Below are positions 48,462 through 57,424 of a stretch of DNA of 64,000 nt, piece by piece. Numbering within the stretch: position 1 is the first letter of the stretch; every line of letters starts with the position of its first letter. Position numbers and translations under genes: made by a program. Below the pieces are notes generated by a model that saw nothing but the letters and a program-made list of their open reading frames with translations, searched no databases and was not told the origin of the DNA. This DNA comes from Mycoplana azooxidifex (GTDB taxonomy: Bacteria; Pseudomonadota; Alphaproteobacteria; Rhizobiales; Rhizobiaceae), in assembly GCF_014196765.1 (NCBI RefSeq), contig NZ_JACIEE010000004.1, positions 108,435 through 172,434 of the forward strand, given 5' to 3'.

Positions 48462-50666
48462 CTAGAGGAAGCTCTGCGGATCGATATCGACCTGCACGAG
48501 GATGGAGCCCCGCTCCTTAGGGCCGTTCGCCAGCATGGTCCTCAGATAGGCCTGCATGTCGCTGGAACGCTGGCCGTGCACCAGCAGCCGGAACCGGTGG
48601 CGCCCGCGAATCAGCGCCAGCGGCGCCTCCGCCGGTCCGAGGATCGCGATGCCGGAGATGCCCGGTGCGGACTGCCGCAGGCCGCGGGCATGGCCCTCCG
48701 CCTCCGCCCGGCTGTCGGCGGAGACGATCACCGAGGCAAGCCGGCCGAAGGGTGGCAGCATGGCCTTTTCGCGTTCGCCGACCTCGCGCTCGTAGAAGTC
48801 GCGGGCGTCGCCCGAAACGATCGCCTGCATGACGGGATGAAGCGGCTGGTAGGTCTGGATCAGGCCATGGCTTTTCAGCCCCGTACGCCCCGCACGGCCG
48901 GTTACCTGCGACAGGAGCTGGAAGGTGCGCTCGGCCGCCCGCGGGTCGCCGTTGGAAAGGCCGAGGTCGGCATCGACAATCCCGACCAACGTCATCAACG
49001 GAAAATTGTGCCCCTTGGCCACGAGCTGGGTGCCGATCACGATGTCGGCCTCGCCCTTTGCGATCGCCTCGAGTTCCAGCCGCAGCCGCTTGACGCCCAT
49101 CAGGTCGGAGGAAAGCACGATGGTGCGCGCCTCGGGGAAATGCTTCTCGACTTCCTCGGCGATGCGCTCCACGCCGGGACCGCAGGCCGCCAGGTGGTCG
49201 AAGGTGCCGCATTCGGGGCAGGCTTCCGGCGTGCGCTCGGCATAGCCGCAGTGATGGCACTGGATCTGGCCGCGGAACCGGTGCTCGACCAGCCAGCTTG
49301 CGCATTGCGGGCACTGGAACCGGTGGCCGCAGACGCGGCAGAGCGTCAGCGGTGCGTAACCCCGGCGATTGAGGAAGAGCAGCGCCTGCTCGCCGCGCTC
49401 CACCGTCTTGCCGATCGCCCGGATCATCACCGGCGACAGGAAGCCGCCGCGCTGGGGCGGATGCCGGCGCAGGTCGACGAGATGCAGGTCGGGCAGCGCT
49501 GCCTCGCCGAAGCGCGTCGGAAGGTGCAGCACCTGGTAGCGTCCGTTGTCGGCGTTGACGCGACTTTCGACCGATGGCGTCGCCGATACCAGCACGGCCG
49601 GGAAATTGCCGATCCGGGCCCGCACCACCGCCATGTCGCGGGCGTTGTAGAATACCCGGTCCTCCTGCTTGTAGGCCGGATCGTGCTCCTCGTCGACGAT
49701 GACGAGCCCGAGATCCTCGAAGGGCAGGAACAATGCCGAGCGGGCGCCGGCGACGACGCGCACCTCGCCGGTCGTCACCTGCCGCCACACCTTCTCGCGC
49801 ATCCGCGGCGCGAGATCCGAATGCCACTCGGCCGGCTTTGCCCCGAACCGATCCTGGAAGCGTTCGAGAAAGCTCGCCGTCAGCGCGATCTCGGGCAGCA
49901 GGATCAGCACCTGCCGGCCCTGCCGCAGCACCTCCGCGATCGCCTCGAAATAGACCTCCGTCTTGCCGGAGCCGGTGATACCGTCGATCAGCGCGACGGC
50001 GAAGTGGCCGTTGCGGATCTGTTCGACGAGATCGGCGGCGGCATCCGTCTGCGGCCCTTCCAGCCGCGGGGCGGCATAGTCGGGATCGGGCCGCGCAACC
50101 ACCGGCGGCGGCGGCAGGAAGATCGTCTCGAAACTGCCCTGCGCGGCCAGCCCGTCGATGACGCTGGAGGAGGTGCCGGCGGCATGTGCAAGCCCGGAAC
50201 GGGTCCAGGGAAAGCCTTCGTCCACCAACGCCAACACCCGCTCGCGCGCAGCCGTCATGCGCTCCGGGCGGACGCCGGTGAAGCGCAGCCCCTCGATCAT
50301 CGGTTCGGGGTCGAAGGCGGCCGGCGCGCGCAGCGCCATGCGCGCCACGAGCCCCGGCGGCGTCAGCGTATAGGCGGCAACCCAGTCGATGAAGGCACGC
50401 ATCTCCTTCGTCAGCGGCGGGCAGTCGAACACCTTCGCGATCGGCCGCAGCTTCTTCGGGTCGACGTCGTCCTCGCCGAGCCGGTCCCAGACGACGCCGG
50501 CCACGAGCCGCGAGCCGAGCGGCACCTGCACGATCGAGCCGGGCTCGACCGCCATGTCGTCGGGCACCGAATAGGAATAGGCCCGCGGCGCCGGCATCGG
50601 CACCAGCACGGGCGCAGTCTTCAGCTTCGGCGCGCCGCCGAACAGATCGTCGGTCAGCCGGTTCAT
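48462..50666 (-). CDS. priA: Primosomal replication protein N' (PriA helicase)
   Basis: A 734-residue 3'-5' DNA helicase that restarts stalled replication forks. The N-terminal DNA-binding part shows VPLGSRLVAGVVW. Walker A is DGITGSGKTEVYFEAI, Walker B the DEEH box in IVDEEHDPAYKQEDR. Eight zinc-binding cysteines lie between the helicase lobes (CRVCGHRFQCPQCAS, then CHHCGY and CPECGT). Lobe 2 has IGTQLVAKGHNFPLMTLVGI and SQVTGRAGRTGLKSHG. It is complete and of normal length. A RecF-like ATPase gene lies 70 bases upstream. Confidence 0.96.
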   Translation of the reverse strand: MNRLTDDLFGGAPKLKTAPVLVPMPAPRAYSYSVPDDMAVEPGSIVQVPLGSRLVAGVVWDRLGEDDVDPKKLRPIAKVFDCPPLTKEMRAFIDWVAAYTLTPPGLVARMALRAPAAFDPEPMIEGLRFTGVRPERMTAARERVLALVDEGFPWTRSGLAHAAGTSSSVIDGLAAQGSFETIFLPPPPVVARPDPDYAAPRLEGPQTDAAADLVEQIRNGHFAVALIDGITGSGKTEVYFEAIAEVLRQGRQVLILLPEIALTASFLERFQDRFGAKPAEWHSDLAPRMREKVWRQVTTGEVRVVAGARSALFLPFEDLGLVIVDEEHDPAYKQEDRVFYNARDMAVVRARIGNFPAVLVSATPSVESRVNADNGRYQVLHLPTRFGEAALPDLHLVDLRRHPPQRGGFLSPVMIRAIGKTVERGEQALLFLNRRGYAPLTLCRVCGHRFQCPQCASWLVEHRFRGQIQCHHCGYAERTPEACPECGTFDHLAACGPGVERIAEEVEKHFPEARTIVLSSDLMGVKRLRLELEAIAKGEADIVIGTQLVAKGHNFPLMTLVGIVDADLGLSNGDPRAAERTFQLLSQVTGRAGRTGLKSHGLIQTYQPLHPVMQAIVSGDARDFYEREVGEREKAMLPPFGRLASVIVSADSRAEAEGHARGLRQSAPGISGIAILGPAEAPLALIRGRHRFRLLVHGQRSSDMQAYLRTMLANGPKERGSILVQVDIDPQSFL

Positions 50667-50736
50667 CGCCCACCGCCCCCACGATGGACGTTGCGAGACC
50701 GGTGATGCCGGAACGGAAGGAAGGCAGGCCGCACGC

Positions 50737-51870
50737 TCACGCTTCGTCCTCCGCGATCTCTCCGCTCAGGCGCATCCCTTCGATCCAGGTGGCCCCGTCG
50801 TTGCGGATCACCCGCCTTGCCCGCACCCCGCAGCGGCTCTCCACCTCGCGCGCCAGAAGTTCCGAATGGGTGACGAGCCAGACCTGGCTGGTGCGCGAGG
50901 CGCTGGCGATCATCGCTGCCAGCGGCGCCAGCATGGAGGGATGCAGGCTCGCCTCCGGCTCGTTCAGCGCCACCAGCGGCGGGCTGCGATAGGAAAGGAG
51001 TGCGGCGGCGAGCGCCAGGAAGCGGATCTGCCCGTCTGACAATTCGCGCGGCTGGAACAGCCGCTTCGGAAACTGCGGAAACACCAACCCGAAGGAGGCG
51101 AACTCGCCGGGCTCCAGTATCGACAGCCGCGCTCCTTCGAAGGCATCGGCGATCGCCCTTTCGAGGTCGACCGTGTCCTGCCGGATATGGGCGAGCGTGG
51201 CAAACACGGCAGCAAGATTGCCTCCGTCCTCGTCGAGCATCGGCGCGGTGACGGAAAGGCACGGCTGGCGAAGCGGCGAATCGCGGTCGGTTCGGAAGCC
51301 GTGGAAGAAGCGCCATTGCAGCACCGCCCGGCGGAAGGCGCCGATCTCGGGATAGTGCCCCGCATCGCCGAGAAGGGAGAGCGCCGTCTCCGAGGTCAGC
51401 GCCTGTTCCGGATGCTCCTCCATCCGCCCCGTCTCGCCGCGCACCATGATGCCCGGGCCGGCACGCTTCAGGACGGTGACCGGGCGCCGCCCGGTCTCGA
51501 TCGAAAGCTCCTCGGTCTTGATCTGCGGCTCGAATGCGAACCCGGCGGCCGCCGGCGGCCGCAACCCCGCCTCGATCCCGTATCGGAAGGTTATGGCGCG
51601 TTCCTCGTCGAGAATCTCGGCCTCGAGCCGGACGCGAACCGGCTCGTTCGGTTTCCTGCGCCCCGTCCACAGCACCGACGCCATGCCGCCTTCGGCTGCG
51701 ATCTCGCTTGCAAGCGTCCCGCGCGCGGCCGCCTGGACGAGCTGGAGCGAGCGGTAGAGATTGGACTTTCCGGTACCGTTCTCGCCGACGAACAGGTTCA
51801 CCTGGCCGAGATCCATGCGGATCGACCGTAGCGAACGGTAGTTTTCGGCAAGCATGGAGCGCAGCATCAT
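50737..51870 (-). CDS. RecF/SMC-like AAA ATPase
   Basis: A 377-residue predicted ATPase of the family that includes COG4637. The N-terminal half has MLRSMLAENYRSLRSIRMDL and Walker A in VGENGTGKSNLYRSL. The C-terminal half has the ABC-type signature as ELSDGQIRFLALAAAL and Walker B as PPLVALNEPEASLHPSML, where the usual Asp of DEPE is Asn. QVWLVTHSELLAREVE supplies the switch histidine. The Asn may be a family trait; it should lower or alter hydrolysis. The start at 51870 (or the next codon) follows TTGAGG. Function is unknown; some relatives belong to defence pairs, but no partner nuclease is seen here. Confidence 0.8.
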   Translation of the reverse strand: MMLRSMLAENYRSLRSIRMDLGQVNLFVGENGTGKSNLYRSLQLVQAAARGTLASEIAAEGGMASVLWTGRRKPNEPVRVRLEAEILDEERAITFRYGIEAGLRPPAAAGFAFEPQIKTEELSIETGRRPVTVLKRAGPGIMVRGETGRMEEHPEQALTSETALSLLGDAGHYPEIGAFRRAVLQWRFFHGFRTDRDSPLRQPCLSVTAPMLDEDGGNLAAVFATLAHIRQDTVDLERAIADAFEGARLSILEPGEFASFGLVFPQFPKRLFQPRELSDGQIRFLALAAALLSYRSPPLVALNEPEASLHPSMLAPLAAMIASASRTSQVWLVTHSELLAREVESRCGVRARRVIRNDGATWIEGMRLSGEIAEDEA

Positions 51871-51925
51871 CGCCTCAACTAAGCGATTCCGGCCGGCGGA
51901 GAAAAGGGAAAAAGCTGAACCGCGG

Positions 51926-52828
51926 TCAGAGGGACTGAAACCGTGCGTCCGAATCTGCGGCCAGCGAGAACACGCAATGGCGCTCCAGCGCCCTGGTGAC
52001 GTCAACCGGATCGCCGGCCAGTTGCTCCGGCCGGATCATGTTGCCGACGGTGAACTCGAAGCGATTGCCCTTCTTGTTCAGGAGTTCGTGGAACACGGTC
52101 ATGTCCCGCAGTTCCGTCGACCATTTGGCGAGCCAGTAGAACAACCCGGAATTGCGCGCCGTCATATGGACGGGAAGGATCGGCAGGTCGTACTTGCGCG
52201 AAAGCGAGACCGCGGAAATCTTCCACGGCCGTTCGTTCAGCCGCCCGTTCGCCCAATAGGCGATGCGGCCGGAGGGAAAGAGGACGGCGGCCTTGCCCTC
52301 GGCGATCGTCCGGTTGGTGATCTGCAGCGTTTCGCGCGCCTTCAGCTTGCTCTTGTGTTCCTCGCGCCATTCGACCGGGATGATCATCTCGACGAAGCGC
52401 GGATTGACCCGGATGGCATCGCGGTTGGCGAAGAACATCATGTCGGGCCGCCGGCGCTTCATCAGGTCGAAGACGGCAACCCCGTCGGCGATCCCCGTCG
52501 GATGGTTGCTGACGAGCAGGAAGCCGCCCTTTTCCGGAATGCGTTCCTCGTGGCGCACCGCCACGTCCAGCTCCAGCGCGGAACTGAGGAATTCCAGGGC
52601 CTGGAAACCGGGCAAGTTGGCGACCGCATCGGCGAATTCGATCGCCCGGCGATAGTTGAGGAGTATATGGAGGAATGGCCGCATGACCGGCCATAGCGGG
52701 TGCTCGACGATGCGGGTGCCGCGCTCGGCGATCAGCGTGTCGACGATGTGGCCGGGCTGCCCGTGCGAGACGAGCGCCACTGCCTCCGCGAGATGTGCGA
52801 ACGCTGTTCCCGAGTCACGTCTTGCCAT
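51926..52828 (-). CDS. Lysophospholipid acyltransferase-family protein
   Basis: A 300-residue protein of the PlsC/LPLAT superfamily. The catalytic histidine box is LVSNHPTGIADG, the His-Pro-x-Gly-x-x-Asp variant of HxxxxD seen in the hemolysin-like/OlsA-related branch. The second block is AAVLFPSGRIAYW, matching the FPEG-type glycerophosphate-binding motif. No transmembrane helix is obvious, although FLHILLNYRRAIEF may touch the membrane. It likely acylates a lysolipid at the inner membrane; the acceptor is unknown. It is the first gene of the minus-strand run leading to priA and is divergent from xerC. Confidence 0.82.
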   Translation of the reverse strand: MARRDSGTAFAHLAEAVALVSHGQPGHIVDTLIAERGTRIVEHPLWPVMRPFLHILLNYRRAIEFADAVANLPGFQALEFLSSALELDVAVRHEERIPEKGGFLLVSNHPTGIADGVAVFDLMKRRRPDMMFFANRDAIRVNPRFVEMIIPVEWREEHKSKLKARETLQITNRTIAEGKAAVLFPSGRIAYWANGRLNERPWKISAVSLSRKYDLPILPVHMTARNSGLFYWLAKWSTELRDMTVFHELLNKKGNRFEFTVGNMIRPEQLAGDPVDVTRALERHCVFSLAADSDARFQSL

Positions 52829-52961
52829 GGGTCCGCCTGTCCGAGTCCAGCTCCGTATCGCAGGTCCATATGATCTAAGCGTGACAGGAACGATGTCAAT
52901 GTTAACAAATCCCTAACCGCGTGGCGGCAAGATGGACTGCCCGAAGCAACAGGCCGCGAAC

Positions 52962-53897
52962 ATGGATCAACTGCTCATTATTGCCGACCCGTCCCTGCTG
53001 GACGAGCGCGCCTCGTGGCTTTCGGCGCTGGCCGAGGAGCGACGGCTTTCGGACAATACGCTGGAAGCCTATGAGCGCGACACGCGCCAGTTTCTGGCCT
53101 TCCTCACCGGCCACCTCGCCTCGCCCGCACGCCTGAAGGACATCGGCAATCTGCGGCCGGCGGACCTGCGCGGATTTCTCGCCGCACGTCGGAGGGACGG
53201 GGCAGGTGCCCGCACGCTCGGCCGCGGCCTGGCGGGCCTGCGCTCCTTCCTGCGCCACCTGGAACGCAAGGGTCTCGTCAACGCAGCCGGTGCAGCGGCG
53301 ATCCGTTCGCCGAAGCAGCCGAAATCCCTGCCCAAGCCCCTGACCGACCTGCAGGCGCTCTCCGTTGTCGATGCCGGCACCCAATTGTCGGAGGAGCCCT
53401 GGATCAGCGTGCGCAACGCAGCGGTGCTGACGCTTCTCTACGGCTGCGGCCTGCGCATCTCTGAAGCGCTGGCATTGACGCCGGAGGACTTTGCCGGCGC
53501 CCCGACGGCGCTTCGCATCACCGGCAAGGGCGGCAAGACCCGCATCGTCCCACTCCTGCAGGCGGCGCGAGACGGCGTCGAAGACTACCTGCGCCTCTGC
53601 CCCATCCCGCTCGCCCGCGACAAGCCGCTCTTTCGCGGCACCCGCGGAGGCCCACTGCAGCCCGCGATCATCCAGCGCGAGATGCAGAAGCTGCGCGGCG
53701 CGCTCGGCCTGCCCGACAGCGCCACCCCGCACGCGCTTCGTCACTCCTTCGCCACCCATCTTCTTGCCGGCGGCGGCGACCTGCGCACCATCCAGGAACT
53801 GCTGGGGCACGCGAGCCTGTCGACGACCCAGGTCTATACCGGCGTCGATTCGGCCCGGCTGCTGGAGATCTACGACCGCGCCCATCCCCGCGCCTGA
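52962..53897 (+). CDS. xerC: Tyrosine recombinase XerC
   Basis: A 311-residue site-specific recombinase that resolves chromosome dimers at dif. The N-terminal SAM-like core-binding domain covers residues 1-105 (LSDNTLEAYERDTRQFLAFL). The catalytic domain shows the first Arg in LYGCGLRISEALAL, Lys in TGKGGKTRIVPLL, His-x-x-Arg in PHALRHSFATHLLA, the final His/Trp position in QELLGHASLSTTQVYT, and the Tyr at its end. It is XerC and not a phage integrase because of length, close match across both domains and the adjacent housekeeping genes. ATG 52962 gives the usual XerC N-terminus; ATG 52932 would add ten residues. Confidence 0.93.
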   Translation: MDQLLIIADPSLLDERASWLSALAEERRLSDNTLEAYERDTRQFLAFLTGHLASPARLKDIGNLRPADLRGFLAARRRDGAGARTLGRGLAGLRSFLRHLERKGLVNAAGAAAIRSPKQPKSLPKPLTDLQALSVVDAGTQLSEEPWISVRNAAVLTLLYGCGLRISEALALTPEDFAGAPTALRITGKGGKTRIVPLLQAARDGVEDYLRLCPIPLARDKPLFRGTRGGPLQPAIIQREMQKLRGALGLPDSATPHALRHSFATHLLAGGGDLRTIQELLGHASLSTTQVYTGVDSARLLEIYDRAHPRA

Positions 53898-54047
53898 TTT
53901 CGCCCCACGACGGCCACGGCGCCTCGCCATGATGGGGCCCGAGCCTTTGCGCCCACGCGCACCGCGCCGCCCGTTAAGGGATTGTGAGGGCCGGACGGCT
54001 AGGGTTGGAAGGAAAACCGCAGGGACATCGCAGGGACACCGAACATC

Positions 54048-55130
54048 ATGAACCGATCGCCTTTCCAGCCGCGGGCAGTCTTCCCGGACCGTCTGGCCGA
54101 TACGATGCTGTGGCTCGCAGCCTCGCTGCATGTCCTTGTCGCCGCGTCCTTCCTCTTCGTCCTGCTGTCGCTGTCGCCCGCAAACGCCGCCGAGCCCGCC
54201 GCCTGCGCCGGCAAGAACCTGCTTCCCGAACTGCAGGCGAGCGATCCGGCCGCCTATGCGAAGCTGGTCGGGGAGGCAAAGGCGTCGCCGAACGGCGAGG
54301 GCATTTTCTGGAAGATCGAGAAACCGGGCACGCCGCCCTCCTACCTGCTCGGCACCATGCACGTGACCGATCCGCGGGTGGTCGCGATGCCGGACGCGGC
54401 ACAGGCGGCCTACGCCGAAGCACGGACGGTCGTCGTCGAATCCGACGAGATTGCCGATGTGAAGAAGGCGAGCGCGGCCATCCTCGCCCGCCCCGACCTT
54501 ACCATGTTTACCGACGGCCGGACGATCACCGGATTGCTGGGCGAGAAGGACGCGGCAATCCTCGCCGAAGGCCTGAACGCGCGCGGCCTCTCGCTTGCGG
54601 CGGTGTCGCGCATGAAGCCGTGGATGATCATGAGCTTCGTGGCCATTCCCACCTGCGAAATGGCCCGCAAGCAGGCGGGCATGGCCTTCCTCGACCAGAA
54701 GCTCGCGCAGGATGCGCTCGATGACGGCAAGACGCTGAAGGGACTGGAGACGATGGTCGAACAGATCACCGCGCTCGACGGCCTGCCGCTCGAGCCGCAG
54801 CTGGCAGGCCTCCTCCAAGTGGTACAGCTCGGCGACGGTATCGAGGACGTCATCGAGACGATGAGCCAGCTCTATCTCTCCGGACAGACCGGCATGATCC
54901 TGCCGTTGATGCGCGTGCCGCCGCCGGGCATCGAAAGCGACGACAGCGGCTACGCCGACTTCGAACAGCGCATCATCATCGACCGCAACCACCGCATGGC
55001 GGAGCGCGCCGCACCCATCCTCGCCGATGGCAACGTCTTCATCGCCGTCGGCGCCCTGCACCTGCCGGGCAAGGAAGGCGTGGTGGAATTGCTGCGCTCG
55101 GCGGGATTTACGCTGACGCCGGTACGATAG
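54048..55130 (+). CDS. TraB/GumN-family protein
   Basis: A 360-residue exported protein. One hydrophobic segment near residues 25-45 ends at SPANA, probably a cleaved signal. The TraB/GumN fold is marked by an N-terminal GIFWKIEKPGTPPSYLLGTM with His following, TVVVESDEI, the middle MAFLDQKLAQDALDDGKTLK, and a C-terminal VFIAVGALHLPGKEGVVELL. The paired GTMH and GALHLPG histidines are the conserved putative active site related to the Tiki metalloproteases. A periplasmic protease-like role is possible; no substrate is known. It is convergent with lpdA and shares a terminator. Confidence 0.85.
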   Translation: MNRSPFQPRAVFPDRLADTMLWLAASLHVLVAASFLFVLLSLSPANAAEPAACAGKNLLPELQASDPAAYAKLVGEAKASPNGEGIFWKIEKPGTPPSYLLGTMHVTDPRVVAMPDAAQAAYAEARTVVVESDEIADVKKASAAILARPDLTMFTDGRTITGLLGEKDAAILAEGLNARGLSLAAVSRMKPWMIMSFVAIPTCEMARKQAGMAFLDQKLAQDALDDGKTLKGLETMVEQITALDGLPLEPQLAGLLQVVQLGDGIEDVIETMSQLYLSGQTGMILPLMRVPPPGIESDDSGYADFEQRIIIDRNHRMAERAAPILADGNVFIAVGALHLPGKEGVVELLRSAGFTLTPVR

Positions 55131-55177
55131 GTCGCCGGCCCACATCGCGAGCCTCGGTTTCCGTCGCAAGCACGACA

Positions 55178-55214
55178 AAAAGAAGCCCCGGTCTGCACCT
55201 GCCGACCGGGGCTT
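55178..55214. terminator. Terminator after lpdA (shared with the convergent gene)
   Basis: A perfect 10-base stem AAGCCCCGGT (55183-55192) with ACCGGGGCTT (55205-55214). On the minus strand it is followed by a CTTTTTG run, so it ends lpdA transcription; on the plus strand only GACGTTTT follows. Confidence 0.82.
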
Positions 55215-55237
55215 GACGTTTTCCGATCCTGGCCGGA

Positions 55238-56644
55238 TCACATATGGATCGGCTTGAAGAAAGCGCCGAGCGCTGCTTCCTTGACCGCCTCCGACATGGT
55301 CGGGTGCGCATGGCAGGTACGGGCCAGATCTTCGGCCGAGCCGCCGAATTCCATCAGAACGGTGATCTCGTGGATCATCTCGCCGGCGCCGAAGCCGACG
55401 ATATGGCCGCCGAGGACGCGGTCGGTCTCCTTGTCGGACAGGATCTTGACGAAGCCGTCGGTGGCGAGCATCGCCCGCGCGCGGCCGTTTGCCGAGAACG
55501 GGAACTTGCCGACCTTGTAGGCGGTGCCCGCGGCCTTCAGCTCCTCCTCTGTCTTGCCGACAGAGGCGACTTCCGGCTGGGTGTAGACCACGCTCGGGAT
55601 CACGTCGTAGTTCACGTGGCCGGCCTGGCCCGCCAGGATCTCGGCCAGCGCCACGCCCTCGTCCTCGGCCTTGTGGGCCAGCATCGGGCCGCGCACGACG
55701 TCGCCGATCGCGTAGATGCCGGCAACGTTGGTCTGGAAGTGGCCGTCGATCTCGACGCGGCCGCGGCTGTCGAGCGCGACGCCCGCTTCGGCAAGGCCCA
55801 GCCCATCCGTATAGGGCCGGCGTCCGGTGGCGATCAGCACCACGTCGGCCTCGATCGTGGTGGCCTCGCCGCCCTTGACCGGTTCGAAGGTCACCTTCGC
55901 GCCGGACTTGGTCTTCTCGACGCCGGTCACCTTCGCGCCGACGCGAATATCCATGCCCTGCTTGGCGAGCATGCGCTGGAACTGCTTGGAGACCTCGCCG
56001 TCCATGCCGCCGAGGATCGTGTCGAGGTACTCGACGACCGTGACCTTGGAACCAAGACGCATCCACACAGAGCCGAGCTCGAGCCCGATCACGCCGCCGC
56101 CGACGACGATCAGGTTCTCCGGCACCTTCTCCAGCGCGATCGCGCCGGTGGAGGAGACGATGACGGTCTCATCGATATCCACCTTCACGCCCGGGATGCC
56201 GGCGACGTCAGAGCCTGTGGCGATCACGATCGCCTTCGTTTCCAGGACCTGCTCCTCGCCTTTGTCGCTGGTCACACCGACCTTGCCGGCGCCCAGCACC
56301 TTGCCGGTGCCCTGGATGCCGTCGATCTTGTTCTTCTTGAACAGGAAGGCGACGCCGTCGACGTTCGACTTCACCGTCGCGTCCTTGTGGGCCAGCATCT
56401 TCATCAGGTTCAGCTTCGGCGTCAGCCCCTCGATCCCCAGCGCATCCATGCCGTGGGCGGCGTGGCTATACATCTCGGAGGCGTGCAGCAGCGCCTTGGA
56501 CGGAATGCAGCCGATGTTGAGGCAGGTGCCGCCATAGGTCGCGCGCTTCTCGACGACGGCGACCTTCAGGCCGAGCTGGGCCGCCTTGACGGCGCAGACG
56601 TAGCCGCCCGGACCGGAACCGATAACAACGAGATCATATGCCAT
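55238..56644 (-). CDS. lpdA: Dihydrolipoyl dehydrogenase (E3 of 2-oxoglutarate dehydrogenase)
   Basis: A 468-residue flavoenzyme that reoxidises the lipoyl group with NAD+. FAD loop VIGSGPGGYVCAVKAAQLG at the N-terminus, redox-active disulfide in GGTCLNIGCIPSKALLH (Cys 40 and 45 approximately), NAD loop VVGGGVIGLELGSVW, and a C-terminal dimer-interface His-Glu in CHAHPTMSEAVKEAA. It closes the suc operon region, consistent with service to SucA-SucB. A 27-base gap separates it from the SDR gene before it. Confidence 0.96.
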   Translation of the reverse strand: MAYDLVVIGSGPGGYVCAVKAAQLGLKVAVVEKRATYGGTCLNIGCIPSKALLHASEMYSHAAHGMDALGIEGLTPKLNLMKMLAHKDATVKSNVDGVAFLFKKNKIDGIQGTGKVLGAGKVGVTSDKGEEQVLETKAIVIATGSDVAGIPGVKVDIDETVIVSSTGAIALEKVPENLIVVGGGVIGLELGSVWMRLGSKVTVVEYLDTILGGMDGEVSKQFQRMLAKQGMDIRVGAKVTGVEKTKSGAKVTFEPVKGGEATTIEADVVLIATGRRPYTDGLGLAEAGVALDSRGRVEIDGHFQTNVAGIYAIGDVVRGPMLAHKAEDEGVALAEILAGQAGHVNYDVIPSVVYTQPEVASVGKTEEELKAAGTAYKVGKFPFSANGRARAMLATDGFVKILSDKETDRVLGGHIVGFGAGEMIHEITVLMEFGGSAEDLARTCHAHPTMSEAVKEAALGAFFKPIHM

Positions 56645-56671
56645 TGAATGTCCTTCCTGAGCGCGGCTGGC

Positions 56672-57424
56672 CTAGCGGCCGCCGCTGACGTTGAGGGCGG
56701 CACCCGTGACATAGGATGCCGCGTCGGAGAGTAGATAGAGAACGGACTGCGCCACTTCGTCGGGCGTGCCCGGTCGCTGCATGGGAATGGCCGGCGCCAG
56801 GTCGCGCGCCCGGTCCGGCAGCCCGCCGGAAGCGTGGATATCGGTGTCGATGATGCCGGGGCGCACCAGGTTGACGCGGATGCCTTCGGCGGCGACCTCG
56901 CGTGCTAGGCCGATGGTGAAGCTCTCGATGGCGCCCTTGGTCGCGGCATAGTCGACATACTGGCCGGCCGCGCCGAGCACGGCGGCCATGGAGGAGATGT
57001 TGACGATCGACCCGCCGCGGCCGCCGTGGCGGGTGGACATCCGCCGGACGGCTTCCTGCGCGCAGCGGATCGAGCCGATAACGTTGACGGCGAACAGGCG
57101 GTCGAGCCGGTCGACGCCGATCTCGTCCACCCGGGCGGGATGGCCGATGATGCCCGCATTGTTGACGAGCCCGTCGAGCCGCGAGAACGTCGCATCCACG
57201 GCGGAAAAGATGGAGGCCAGGCCCATCTCGGTGCCCACATCGCCTTCCACCGCCACGGCCGAGCCACCGCCCTTGCGGATATCGTCAACGACCGCTTCGG
57301 CCGCAGCCGCATTCGACGCGTAGTTCACGGCCACCTGCCATCCGGCCGCAGCCGCCAGCCGGCAGACGCTGGCACCGATACCGCGGCTTCCGCCGGTCAC
57401 GAGCAGGACGGGACTGTCGATCAT
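56672..57424 (-). CDS. Short-chain dehydrogenase/reductase
   Basis: A 250-residue classical SDR: cofactor loop VTGGSRGIGASVCRLAAAAG, NNAGIIGHPARVDEIG, catalytic Ser in NISSMAAVLG and YAATKGAIESF, then RPGIIDTDIH. It ends YVTGAALNVSGGR as FabG-like sugar or ketone reductases do. The start at 57424 overlaps the stop of the upstream gene (ATGA). The substrate is unknown; the gene lies between sucB and lpdA and is probably co-transcribed. Confidence 0.9.
   Translation of the reverse strand: MIDSPVLLVTGGSRGIGASVCRLAAAAGWQVAVNYASNAAAAEAVVDDIRKGGGSAVAVEGDVGTEMGLASIFSAVDATFSRLDGLVNNAGIIGHPARVDEIGVDRLDRLFAVNVIGSIRCAQEAVRRMSTRHGGRGGSIVNISSMAAVLGAAGQYVDYAATKGAIESFTIGLAREVAAEGIRVNLVRPGIIDTDIHASGGLPDRARDLAPAIPMQRPGTPDEVAQSVLYLLSDAASYVTGAALNVSGGR

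Noticed and set aside
48444-50705. A 753-codon plus-strand frame opposite priA
   Set aside because: It is antisense to a complete priA and has the composition of a shadow frame.
50737-51870. A two-gene anti-phage defence system built on the RecF-like ATPase
   Set aside because: No nuclease or effector gene is adjacent; the neighbours are priA and an acyltransferase, both ordinary chromosomal genes.
52902-56066. A 1054-codon open frame on the minus strand across xerC, the TraB/GumN gene and part of lpdA
   Set aside because: It runs antisense or out of frame to three well-supported genes; its translation is Arg- and Gly-rich low-complexity sequence as expected of a GC-rich shadow frame, and it has no domain.
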